A DNA stretch of 64,000 bases. Source: Streptomyces olivochromogenes (lineage in GTDB: Bacteria > Actinomycetota > Actinomycetes > Streptomycetales > Streptomycetaceae). The stretch covers positions 187,829-251,828 of the forward strand of contig NZ_KQ948457.1 of assembly GCF_001514115.1 (NCBI RefSeq), in the 5' to 3' direction. Shown here one piece after another: positions 1 through 7,443 of the stretch; positions within the stretch are counted from its first letter, which is position 1; each line of letters opens with the position of its first letter. The notes under the pieces are model-generated. The model worked only from the letters and a program-made list of their open reading frames with translations. It was not told the DNA's origin and searched no databases. The translations under genes and the position numbers were made by a program.

Positions 1-1
1 G

Positions 2-199
2 CGCGGGGGCGCGGCGCTGACGGACGGCACGCGCTCGGCGTATGCCGTCGCGTTCGTGGTTCTCGGCGTGCTGTGTCTCGTTCCGACGGCGGGCGCCCTG
101 CGGCTGCACCCGGCGGCGGGCGATGCCGCGCGCACTGTTGTCCCAGCTCAGGGCCGTGTGACCCAATCGACCGTCTCAGATAGTAGGAAGTCCGACTAA
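2..199 (+). CDS. MFS transporter, C-terminal fragment (partial)
   Basis: An open frame enters from the left edge and stops at TAA 197-199. The 65 visible residues contain a last hydrophobic helix (AYAVAFVVLGVLCLVP) followed by a short polar cytoplasmic tail rich in Thr, Ser and Arg. This is how major-facilitator drug or metabolite exporters usually end. The helix and the tail are seen directly; the family assignment is inference from one membrane segment, and the substrate cannot be guessed. Most of the gene lies outside the window. Confidence 0.5.
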   Translation, partial: RGGAALTDGTRSAYAVAFVVLGVLCLVPTAGALRLHPAAGDAARTVVPAQGRVTQSTVSDSRKSD

Positions 200-235
200 C
201 TGTGGAGACAGATGCCCCTTCCTCGCTTAGTTTTG

Positions 236-434
236 TAGGAGCCGAACGTCTCGCTAGACCAAGCGAATGGCGGTCGTGAGCCGGAGCCCCTGGCAGGCAA
301 CCCCTGCGGCACCGCTCCCCGGCCAAGGCCCCGCCCACGCCCTTAAGGCAGTGGGGGAGTCTCGTATCCCTCCCTCATCGCACTTCCGGTGGTCCGTTCC
401 GGGCCGCTTTCCGGAGGCAAGGAGTCGATCCATC
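236..434 (+). promoter_or_regulatory. Structured 5' leader upstream of the 42-aa ORF
   Basis: This gene-free stretch can form nested helices. TCGCT 251-255 pairs with AGCGA 262-266. GGAGC 283-287 pairs with GCTCC 314-318 and encloses GCAGG 293-297 / CCTGC 303-307 with loop CAACC. The GTGAG and AGGCAACCC elements superficially recall SAM-type riboswitches, but the downstream conserved core could not be matched, so no class is assigned. A purine-rich ribosome site (GGAGGCAAGGAG) sits at the 3' end just before ATG 435. Confidence 0.35.
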
Positions 435-563
435 ATGGCCGAGACGATTGTCCGCCGAGTCCGCCACGTGTCCCGCACCAGCGAGTCCGACCGCAAGAAC
501 GCGGCCGCCGCCCTCCAGCGCGCCCTCGACCGCAGGGACAACGGCGGCGAGACGGGTCACTGA
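435..563 (+). CDS. 42-aa basic small protein of unknown function
   Basis: ATG 435 lies about a dozen bases after a strong ribosome site (GGAGGCAAGGAG). The product of 42 residues begins MAETIVRRVRHVSRTSESDR and contains an Arg/Ala-rich helix with no hydrophobic segment. Its codons follow the usual G/C-ending bias. It follows a structured leader and precedes a long hairpin, so it looks like a free-standing small transcription unit. The family is not recognised. It could be a short regulatory peptide or a leader ORF, and no function is proposed. An in-frame upstream ATG at 267 would give 98 aa but has no ribosome site and crosses the leader helices. Confidence 0.55.
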   Translation: MAETIVRRVRHVSRTSESDRKNAAAALQRALDRRDNGGETGH

Positions 564-608
564 CCCGCCCGCACCACACCACCCTCGTACCGGGAGCCGC
601 ACCCGCAC

Positions 609-646
609 GGGGTGCGGCGCGGGGTCCACGCCCCGCGCCGCACCCC
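609..646. terminator. 16-bp perfect hairpin between the 42-aa ORF and the phosphatase gene
   Basis: Arms 609-624 and 631-646 pair perfectly over 16 bp (GGGGTGCGGCGCGGGG and its complement) with loop TCCACG. It lies between the convergent ends of the 42-aa ORF and the phosphatase gene. There is no T-run, which is common for Streptomyces bidirectional terminators. Confidence 0.7.
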
Positions 647-671
647 GGAGTGCTCGGCCGTCGCCGTGTGC

Positions 672-2240
672 TCAGCGACCGCGCCGCACCTCGAAGTGGT
701 CGATGCGCCTGCCGCTCTCCGCGAGTGCCGACACCTTGAGCCGGGGCGCCGTGCCCGCCTCCGCCTCCACCGAGAGGAAGGAGAAGCCGGCGTACCGCAC
801 CCGGGACCACTCCACCGTCTCCCGCTGCTGGTCCTGCGACTTGGTCCAGTGGAAGCTGCTCACGGACTCGTGGCGGCCGACGTGCCCCTCGTAGCTGTCC
901 TTCACGCCCGACGGGAAGCCGTACAGATCCTTGCCGCCGCCGCCCGCGGTGACGTAGACGATCCCGTCCCGCGTCGGATCCGTCGAGCCGCCCACCGGCA
1001 CCGCACGGCCCACCGCACCCTTCTTGACGGCGTCCGTCCGCTCGTACACGTGGTTGTGCCCGTTGATCACCAGGTCCACCTGGTGCTTGGCGAACAGCGG
1101 CAGCCACGCCGCGCGCACCCCGCCGTCGGAGGCGTGCGCGGACGTCGAATAGGCGCAGTGGTGGAAGAAGACCACGATGAAGTCCACCGCCGCCGAGGAG
1201 CGCAGCTCGCCCAGCTTCCTGTCCAGCCACTTCGTCTGCTTCCCGCCCGTGTAGCCCTGGTTGGCGGGAATCTCGTACGACACGTCGTTCGCGTCCAGCG
1301 CCACGACGCCGACGTTGCCGTAGGTGAAGGAGTAGACGCCCGGTGCCGTCCGCGGGTCGAAGCCGCTGTCCGGGAGGGAGAAGCGGGCCGCCTGGCCGCC
1401 GTAGCCGTCCGGCGAGTACCAGGCCTCCATGTCGTGGTTGCCGGTCGTCACCATCCACGGCACCGACTTCGCCACCGGCTCGGTCTGCTTGAGGAACAGA
1501 TCCCAGTACCCGGGGTCGAACCCGTCCGACTTCTTGCCGCGCCCGGTCCCGTCCGCGTAGCAGATGTCACCCGCGTGGAGGTGGAAGGCGGGCTTCTGGC
1601 GCAGCAGCACCTTGTCGTTGGCGAGCGCGGCCGAGCTGACGCCCTGGTCGCCGAAGGCGGTGAACACGAACTTCTCCGGGTTCGCGGGCGCCGTACGGAA
1701 GGAGCCGACGGTCGACCTGTGCGCCGGTGAGGCCGGGTCGAAGCCGTCGTGGCCGACGCCGTAGTAGTACGTCGTGCCGGGCCGCAGACCGTCCAGGGCC
1801 GCGTGTACGTAGTACTGGTCCAGGGCCAGCCGCACGCCCGTGACCCCCGGCGTGTGCAGGGCGCGGACCTCGGCCGCGATCTTCCGGCTCAGCTGTCCGG
1901 GATGTGTGCCCACCCGCAGATACGGCCTCCGGACCGCGAGCGGCACCTGCCAGGAGACCCGCATCTGGGTCTTCGGGTCGGCGCCGAAGGCGAGGTGGCG
2001 GCCGAACGGGGTGACGACGGAACCGTGCACCCGCCCGGTGACGCCCGCGCTCGGGGCGGAGCCGGGCGTCACCGTCCCCGACGAGGACGAGCAGCCGGCC
2101 AGCAGCGCGCCGCCCGCGAACGCGCCCGCCGACACCAGGGCGCGGCGCCGTGTGAGCTTCGTACGCAGGTACTCGTACTGCTCCGCCATGCTCATCCGGC
2201 TCGCGAGCTGCTGCGGAATGCCGAAGTCGGGAAGGTCCAT
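672..2240 (-). CDS. Tat-exported purple acid phosphatase-like metallophosphoesterase
   Basis: The 522-aa product starts MDLPDFGIPQQ. A TTG nine codons upstream (2267) is a weaker alternative. It carries a twin-arginine signal (TRRRALVSAGAFAGG) ending in a lipobox-like LAGC, so it is probably exported folded and lipid-anchored. A fibronectin-like N-terminal domain precedes the catalytic domain, whose metal ligands appear in order: GDQG, GDICYADG, GNHD, VFFHH and GHNHVYERT. This is the purple acid phosphatase arrangement. The likely role is release of phosphate from extracellular phosphomonoesters. It stands alone, convergent with the small ORF and divergent from leuB. The family call is firm; the true substrate is unknown. 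Confidence 0.85.
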   Translation of the reverse strand: MDLPDFGIPQQLASRMSMAEQYEYLRTKLTRRRALVSAGAFAGGALLAGCSSSSGTVTPGSAPSAGVTGRVHGSVVTPFGRHLAFGADPKTQMRVSWQVPLAVRRPYLRVGTHPGQLSRKIAAEVRALHTPGVTGVRLALDQYYVHAALDGLRPGTTYYYGVGHDGFDPASPAHRSTVGSFRTAPANPEKFVFTAFGDQGVSSAALANDKVLLRQKPAFHLHAGDICYADGTGRGKKSDGFDPGYWDLFLKQTEPVAKSVPWMVTTGNHDMEAWYSPDGYGGQAARFSLPDSGFDPRTAPGVYSFTYGNVGVVALDANDVSYEIPANQGYTGGKQTKWLDRKLGELRSSAAVDFIVVFFHHCAYSTSAHASDGGVRAAWLPLFAKHQVDLVINGHNHVYERTDAVKKGAVGRAVPVGGSTDPTRDGIVYVTAGGGGKDLYGFPSGVKDSYEGHVGRHESVSSFHWTKSQDQQRETVEWSRVRYAGFSFLSVEAEAGTAPRLKVSALAESGRRIDHFEVRRGR

Positions 2241-2347
2241 GCTGGTGAACTTCCCAGGAAGTCCCAACGCCCGCCGTACGTAGGGGTGAACGTACGTCGA
2301 AGAAACGTTCCGCTACACCTCGAACGCGTCCGTATGGCGGACAGCTC

Positions 2348-2376
2348 GTGTCATTCCATGGGACACGGAGTACGGT
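2348..2376 (+). promoter_or_regulatory. leuB promoter, predicted leaderless, with dyad
   Basis: A -35-like GTGTCA (2348-2353), 17-nt spacer and -10 TACGGT (2371-2376) end six bases before ATG 2383. Transcription should therefore start at or next to the start codon, and no ribosome site is present. CGTGTC and GACACG arms form a dyad across 2347-2367, overlapping the promoter. This is a candidate operator, possibly for the NdgR-type regulator encoded at 61756-62472. Confidence 0.55.
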
Positions 2377-2382
2377 GCCTTC

Positions 2383-3426
2383 ATGTCTCGCAGCATCAAT
2401 CTCGCAGTGATCCCCGGTGACGGCATCGGCCAGGAGGTCGTGGCCCAGGGGCTGAAGGTGCTCTCCGCCGTCCTTCCGCAGGATGTGAAGCTGGAGACCA
2501 AGGAGTTCGACTTCGGGGCCAAGCGCTACCACGCCACCGGTGAGACCCTCACCGAGGCCGACCTCGACGCCCTCAAGCAGCACGACGCGATCCTGCTCGG
2601 CGCGATCGGCGACCCCTCGGTCCCGTCCGGCGTCCTGGAGCGCGGCTTCCTGCTCAAGCTCCGCTTCGCCTTCGACCACCACGTCAACCTGCGTCCGTCG
2701 AAGCTCCTTCCGGGTGTCGCCACCCCGCTGGCCGGCCAGCCGGAGATCGACTTCGTCGTGGTCCGCGAGGGCACCGAGGGCCCGTACACGGGCAACGGCG
2801 GCACGATCCGCAAGGGCACCGAGCACGAGGTCGCCACCGAGGTCTCCGTCAACACGGCCTTCGGTGTCGAGCGTGTCGTCCGTGACGCCTTCGCCCGCGC
2901 CCAGGCCCGCCCGCGCAAGAAGCTGACGCTGGTTCACAAGAACAACGTGCTGACCTTCGCCGGTCACCTCTGGACGAACGTCTTCAACAAGGTGGCCGAG
3001 GAGTTCCCCGAGGTCACCACGGACTACATCCACGTGGACGCCGCGACGATCTACCTCGTCACGGACCCCGCGCGCTTCGACGTGATCGTCACCGACAACC
3101 TCTTCGGCGACATCATCACCGACCTCGCCGCGGCCGTCTCCGGCGGCATCGGCGTCGCCGCGAGCGGGAACATCAACCCCTCCGGCGAGTTCCCCTCGAT
3201 GTTCGAGCCCGTGCACGGCTCGGCGCCCGACATCGCGGGCCAGGGCAAGGCCGACCCCAGCGCCACCGTCCTGTCCGTCGCCCTCCTGCTGCGCCACCTC
3301 GGCTACGAGGCCGAGGCCGCCCGCATCGAGGACGCCGTCTCGGCCGACCTCGCCGAGCGCGTGGGCAAGCCCGCCCGCAGCACCGAGGAAATCGGCGACG
3401 CGCTCGCCGTACGAGTAGCCGGCTGA
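2383..3426 (+). CDS. leuB: 3-isopropylmalate dehydrogenase
   Basis: The 347-aa protein starts MSRSINLAVIPGDGIGQEV and is full length for the actinobacterial LeuB family. LeuB oxidises and decarboxylates (2R,3S)-3-isopropylmalate to 2-oxoisocaproate with NAD in cytosolic leucine synthesis. The isocitrate/isopropylmalate dehydrogenase pattern is visible: GDGIGQEV at the N-terminus, the substrate Arg region, the metal-binding segment FDVIVTDNLFGDIITD, and EPVHGSAPDIAGQGKADP in the cofactor region. It is a single cistron ending in a strong terminator. leuC lies 59 kb away in the same window and ilvE directly downstream. The promoter predicts a leaderless mRNA. Confidence 0.97.
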   Translation: MSRSINLAVIPGDGIGQEVVAQGLKVLSAVLPQDVKLETKEFDFGAKRYHATGETLTEADLDALKQHDAILLGAIGDPSVPSGVLERGFLLKLRFAFDHHVNLRPSKLLPGVATPLAGQPEIDFVVVREGTEGPYTGNGGTIRKGTEHEVATEVSVNTAFGVERVVRDAFARAQARPRKKLTLVHKNNVLTFAGHLWTNVFNKVAEEFPEVTTDYIHVDAATIYLVTDPARFDVIVTDNLFGDIITDLAAAVSGGIGVAASGNINPSGEFPSMFEPVHGSAPDIAGQGKADPSATVLSVALLLRHLGYEAEAARIEDAVSADLAERVGKPARSTEEIGDALAVRVAG

Positions 3427-3454
3427 CCCGCCGGGTTACTTACGTCTCGTAGGA

Positions 3455-3488
3455 GCCGCCGGGTCGCATCCGCACCCGGCGGCTTTTC
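3455..3488 (+). terminator. leuB terminator
   Basis: A perfect 10-bp stem, GCCGCCGGGT (3455-3464) with ACCCGGCGGC (3474-3483), has a 9-nt loop and is followed by TTTT. It is a textbook intrinsic terminator 28 bases after the leuB stop. Confidence 0.9.
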
Positions 3489-3691
3489 CTATGCCCTCGC
3501 CGGGTGCCACCATCAACAACCCCTGGGTAACCCCTGGGCCGTCTTCACCCCGTTTCGTCCACGGCTTCGCGCGCGCGATAATCGAACGCGGAGCCGCGGG
3601 AATGAGGGAATGCTCGGACGTCCTAGTACTGGCCACTGGCAGTACGGGCGTGAGCGCGGCCCGTCACACACAACCGGTGAAGGACAACCAC

Positions 3692-4780
3692 ATGACGACG
3701 CCCACGATCGAGCTCAAGCCCTCTTCGCAGCCCCGCTCCGCGGCGGAGCGCGAGGCGATCCTCGCCAACCCCGGGTTCGGCCGCCACTTCACCGATCACA
3801 TGGTGACGATCAAGTGGACCGAGGGCCGCGGCTGGCACGACGGCCAGCTCGTCCCGTACGGCCCGCTCTCCCTCGATCCCGCGAACATGACCCTGCACTA
3901 CGCGCAGGAGATCTTCGAGGGCCTCAAGGCCTACCGCCAGCCCGACGGCTCCGCCGCCACCTTCCGCCCGGACAAGAACGCCCGGCGCTTCCAGGCCTCC
4001 GCCCGTCGGCTCGGCATGCCGGAGCTGCCCGTGGAGACGTTCATCGAGGCCTGTGACGTGCTGGTCCAGCAGGACACCGCCTGGGTCCCCACCCACGGTG
4101 GCGAGGAGTCCCTGTACCTGCGCCCGTTCATGATCGCGACCGAGGTCGGCCTGGGTGTGAAGCCCGCCAACGAGTACCTCTTCCTGGTCATCGCCTCCCC
4201 GGCCGGCGCCTACTTCCCCGGCGGCGTCAAGCCCGTCTCCATCTGGGTCTCCGAGGACCACGTCCGCGCCGTCCCCGGCGGCATGGGCGACGCCAAGACC
4301 GGCGGCAACTACGCGGCCTCCCTCCTCGCCCAGGCCGAGGCCGCCGAGCAGGGCTGCGCCCAGGTCTGCTACCTCGACGCGGTCGAGCACAAGTGGATCG
4401 AGGAGCTCGGCGGCATGAACCTGTACTTCGTGTACGGGGACAGGATCATCACCCCCTCCCTCACCGGCTCCATCCTGGAGGGCGTCACCCGCGACTCCCT
4501 CCTCACCGTCGCCCGCGACCTCGGCTACACCTCCGAGGAGGGCCGCGTCTCCATCGACCAGTGGCAGCGCGACGCGGAGAACGGCACCCTGACGGAGGTC
4601 TTCGCCTGCGGCACGGCCGCGGTCATCACCCCCGTCGGCACGGTCAAGCGCACCGGCACCGAGTGGCGGCAGTCCGGCGACGAGCCCGGCGAGGTCACCC
4701 TGAAGCTGCGCGAGGCGCTCCTCGACATCCAGCGCGGCATCAACGCGGACAAGCACGGCTGGATGCACCCGCTGGGCTAG
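3692..4780 (+). CDS. ilvE: Branched-chain amino-acid aminotransferase
   Basis: The 362-aa class IV PLP aminotransferase starts MTTPTIELKPSSQP. ATG 3692 is chosen because it follows GGTGAAGGAC; the open frame extends upstream without family similarity. IlvE performs the last transamination in Ile, Leu and Val synthesis and the first step of their breakdown, which supplies branched fatty-acid primers. The PLP lysine is K202 in GDAKTGGNYAAS, and the cofactor-binding ELGGMN and ACGTAAVITPVG segments are present. The 270-nt gap after leuB contains the leuB terminator, so ilvE has its own promoter. Confidence 0.97.
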   Translation: MTTPTIELKPSSQPRSAAEREAILANPGFGRHFTDHMVTIKWTEGRGWHDGQLVPYGPLSLDPANMTLHYAQEIFEGLKAYRQPDGSAATFRPDKNARRFQASARRLGMPELPVETFIEACDVLVQQDTAWVPTHGGEESLYLRPFMIATEVGLGVKPANEYLFLVIASPAGAYFPGGVKPVSIWVSEDHVRAVPGGMGDAKTGGNYAASLLAQAEAAEQGCAQVCYLDAVEHKWIEELGGMNLYFVYGDRIITPSLTGSILEGVTRDSLLTVARDLGYTSEEGRVSIDQWQRDAENGTLTEVFACGTAAVITPVGTVKRTGTEWRQSGDEPGEVTLKLREALLDIQRGINADKHGWMHPLG

Positions 4781-4830
4781 GGCGTCCCGCGCGCCTCGCG
4801 CGCCCGTCGGGCCACGGCGACCCACGCCTC

Positions 4831-4873
4831 CCGCCGGTCCCTCTCTCCCCAACGGGAGTGCGGGGACCGGCGG
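4831..4873. terminator. Hairpin downstream of ilvE
   Basis: CCGCCGGTCC (4831-4840) pairs with GGACCGGCGG (4864-4873), with an inner CTCCC/GGGAG helix. It is followed by TTCGTTCG and lies 50 bases after the ilvE stop. Confidence 0.75.
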
Positions 4874-4975
4874 TTCGTTCGACGCGTAGCGGCTCCGCGA
4901 CACGGGTATCCACAGATTCCACGGGGGGAGCGTGCCGCCCTCCCGTGTGCCCGCACGGCCACGGAGGGAGCGCAG

Positions 4976-6046
4976 GTGAGCGCAGGGTCGCCGATACCAC
5001 GACTGCGCTGGCTGCTGCGCACCTTACGCACCCCACGCCGCCCCCAGAGCCTCACGGTCCTCGTCCTGCTCGCCGCCGTCGCGGCCCTCCTCCTCTGGAG
5101 CAGCTCGCGGATGGACAACTACGAGGAGAACCTCACCCTCAACCTCGGCACCGACATCGTCGGCGTCGTCGTCACCGTCTTCGTGATCGGCCCGTTGATC
5201 AGCCGCGCCCAGGAGGGCCGGGTCCGCGAACACACCCGGCTGGACTACGAGTGGTTCAGCGCCCAGGTCTACGGCTCGACCTCGAACGTGAAGGTCCTCG
5301 ACACCTTCTCCAGCGTCTTCGGCCCGCAGTTCTCCGAGCGCCTCTTCCGCGGCATCAAGGCGGCCACCGGGCACGGCGCCCGCGTACAGATCCTCCTCCT
5401 CGACCCCGACTCCCTCGCGGTCATCCTGCGTGGCCGTGAACTGGGCGAGCAGAGCGCCGACATCCGCCGGGACATCATGCGCAACCTGCGCACGCTGGAC
5501 CGGTTCGCGCTCCGGCTCGACGAGAACTCCCGTCAGCTCCTCGAAGTACGCCTCTGCTCCACGTCCCCCGGCGTGACCCTCTACCGCTGGGACGAGCGCT
5601 CCCTGGTCTCCTTCCTGACCGTCGGGCGTCTCTCCGGTGAGGGAGTCCAGCTGGAGGTCGCCGTCCGCTCCCCGCTCGGCACCTTCGTCGAACAACGCTT
5701 CGATGAACTGTGGCAGCAGAGCAAGCGGATGGAGCGGTTCACCCATCTGCCGGTGACCCTGGTCGACGCGACCGACGGCCGCCGGGAGTTCAGCTGTCGC
5801 TTCGTCTATGTGGACGACTGTGTGTACGTCGCCGGGCACGACCTCGTGTCGTACATGGCCCGCCATCGCCTCGATCAACTCTCCGCGTACAGCGAGGCCT
5901 TGGGCGTGCGGGGCGCGCACGAACTGATCGTCGTCGACGACGAAAGTGAGCTTCACCGGCTGCTCATGCAGCACTTCGCGGAGAAGTACGATGCGTCGGC
6001 GGCCGCCTTCGTCGAGTTGCGGCCGCCGGTTCTGGTCACGGAATAG
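4976..6046 (+). CDS. Membrane-anchored protein with a phospholipase-D-like fold domain, function unknown
   Basis: The 356-aa product uses GTG 4976 after GGAGGGAG. Two N-terminal hydrophobic segments are visible (about residues 22-44, LTVLVLLAAVAALLLW, and 58-75, DIVGVVVTVFVIGPLI). A basic loop and a soluble domain of about 270 residues follow. The soluble part (VKVLDTFSSVFG, ARVQILLLDPDS, VAVRSPLG, YVDDCVYVAGHDLVSY) has the rhythm of PLD-like folds that sense or bind nucleotides or lipids, but no HKD catalytic motif is seen. KamA-like 6061 follows after 14 nt and may be co-transcribed. The family is not firmly recognised. Confidence 0.75.
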   Translation: MSAGSPIPRLRWLLRTLRTPRRPQSLTVLVLLAAVAALLLWSSSRMDNYEENLTLNLGTDIVGVVVTVFVIGPLISRAQEGRVREHTRLDYEWFSAQVYGSTSNVKVLDTFSSVFGPQFSERLFRGIKAATGHGARVQILLLDPDSLAVILRGRELGEQSADIRRDIMRNLRTLDRFALRLDENSRQLLEVRLCSTSPGVTLYRWDERSLVSFLTVGRLSGEGVQLEVAVRSPLGTFVEQRFDELWQQSKRMERFTHLPVTLVDATDGRREFSCRFVYVDDCVYVAGHDLVSYMARHRLDQLSAYSEALGVRGAHELIVVDDESELHRLLMQHFAEKYDASAAAFVELRPPVLVTE

Positions 6047-6060
6047 AGGCACCGGCACCT

Positions 6061-7443
6061 ATGAGTTCAGCGCTCCACCCCGCTCAGCCCGCGAGACCCG
6101 GCTCCGCGCACCTGAGCCTCCGGTCTCCGGACACCAGCTCCCGGTCTTCGCACCCGAGCCCCCGCTTTCGCGCCTTCACGCCCCGTGACCTGGACGGCCT
6201 GCTGCGGCGTGTGTCCCTGCCGCCCGCCGAGCGACTCGCCCTGCGGGCCGTGGCGGCCGTCCTGCCGTTCCGTACGAACGCCTACGTGGTCGACGAGTTG
6301 ATCGACTGGTCGGCCGTGCCCGACGATCCGATCTTCCGGCTGACGTTCCCGCAGGCCGAGATGCTGCCCGAGCCCGACCTCAAGCAGATGGCGGAGCTGC
6401 TGGCGCGGGACGCCCCGAAGGCCGACGTGCTGCGCGCGGCCCACGAGATCCGGATGAAGCTCAACCCGCATCCCTCCGGCCAGCTCGACGCCAACGTTCC
6501 CGTGCACGAGGGGCAGCGCCTCACCGGCCTCCAGCACAAGTACCCGGAGACGGTGCTGATCTTCCCGCGCCAGGGCCAGACCTGCCACGCCTACTGCACG
6601 TACTGCTTCCGCTGGCCCCAGTTCGTCGGCGAGTCCGACCTGCGCATCGCCACCGACGACATCGCCACCACATCCGCCTATCTGCGCGCTCACCCGGAGG
6701 TCACCAGCGCGCTCATCACGGGCGGCGACCCGATGGTGATGAGCACCGAGGTGCTGCGCCGCTACGTCGAACCGCTCCTGGAGATCGAGTCGGTCCAGTC
6801 GATCCGCATCGGCACCAAGTCGCTCGCCTTCTGGCCATACCGTTTCCTCACCGACCGCGACGCCGACGACGTGCTGCGCCTGTTCGAGAAGGTCGTCGCG
6901 AGCGGCCGCCACCTCGCGCTGATGGCCCACTTCACCCATCCCCAGGAGCTGCGGCCCCCGGTGGTGCGGGAGGCGATGCGCCGGGTGCGTGACACGGGTG
7001 CCGTGATCCGCTGTCAGGGGCCGCTGGTCAGGGGCATCAACGACAGCGCCGAGGCGTGGGCCGGGCTGTGGAACGAGACGACCGCGCTGGGGGCGGTGCC
7101 GTACTACCAGTTCGTGGAGCGGGACACCGGCCCGCAGGGCTACTTCGGGGTGCCGCTCGCCCGCGGTCACCAGATCTTCCGTGACGCCTACGCCCAGGTG
7201 TCCGGACTCGCGCGGACCGTGCGCGGCCCGGTCATGTCGGCGATGCCGGGCAAGGTGTGCGTGGACGGGATCACGGAGGTGGCCGGTGAGAAGGTCTTCG
7301 TGCTCCACCTCATCCAGGCCCGCGACCCGGAGCTGGTGGGCCGCCCGTTCTTCGCCGCGTACGACGAGAACGCCACCTGGTTCAGCGACCTAAAGCCCGC
7401 TTTCGGCGCGAGCCAGTTCCTGCCCGGCCTCGACCCGGTGTGA
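6061..7443 (+). CDS. KamA-family radical SAM protein (lysine 2,3-aminomutase-like)
   Basis: The 460-aa protein carries a radical SAM cluster motif C175-x3-C179-x2-C182 (CHAYCTYCFRW). The next segments fit KamA/EpmB aminomutases (ALITGGDPMV, IRIGTKSLAF, FTHPQEL, QGPLVRGIND). The lysine in SAMPGKV is a plausible PLP lysine, replacing the Gly-rich motif of clostridial KamA. The first 45 residues are a Ser/Pro-rich extension. Homologues isomerise lysine or modify elongation factor P; no EF-P gene is visible here, so the substrate is open. The last 54 nt overlap the convergent NCS1 permease gene. Confidence 0.85.
   Translation: MSSALHPAQPARPGSAHLSLRSPDTSSRSSHPSPRFRAFTPRDLDGLLRRVSLPPAERLALRAVAAVLPFRTNAYVVDELIDWSAVPDDPIFRLTFPQAEMLPEPDLKQMAELLARDAPKADVLRAAHEIRMKLNPHPSGQLDANVPVHEGQRLTGLQHKYPETVLIFPRQGQTCHAYCTYCFRWPQFVGESDLRIATDDIATTSAYLRAHPEVTSALITGGDPMVMSTEVLRRYVEPLLEIESVQSIRIGTKSLAFWPYRFLTDRDADDVLRLFEKVVASGRHLALMAHFTHPQELRPPVVREAMRRVRDTGAVIRCQGPLVRGINDSAEAWAGLWNETTALGAVPYYQFVERDTGPQGYFGVPLARGHQIFRDAYAQVSGLARTVRGPVMSAMPGKVCVDGITEVAGEKVFVLHLIQARDPELVGRPFFAAYDENATWFSDLKPAFGASQFLPGLDPV

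Noticed and set aside
236..434. SAM riboswitch upstream of the 42-aa ORF
   Set aside because: GTGAG and AGGCAACCC resemble parts of SAM-I/SAM-IV aptamers, but the downstream GGUGC-type core and matching P1 could not be found. Kept only as an unclassified structured leader.
3491..3691. N-terminal extension of IlvE from the first in-frame start
   Set aside because: The extension runs through the end of the leuB terminator region and has no similarity to the aminotransferase family. ATG 3692 has the ribosome site.
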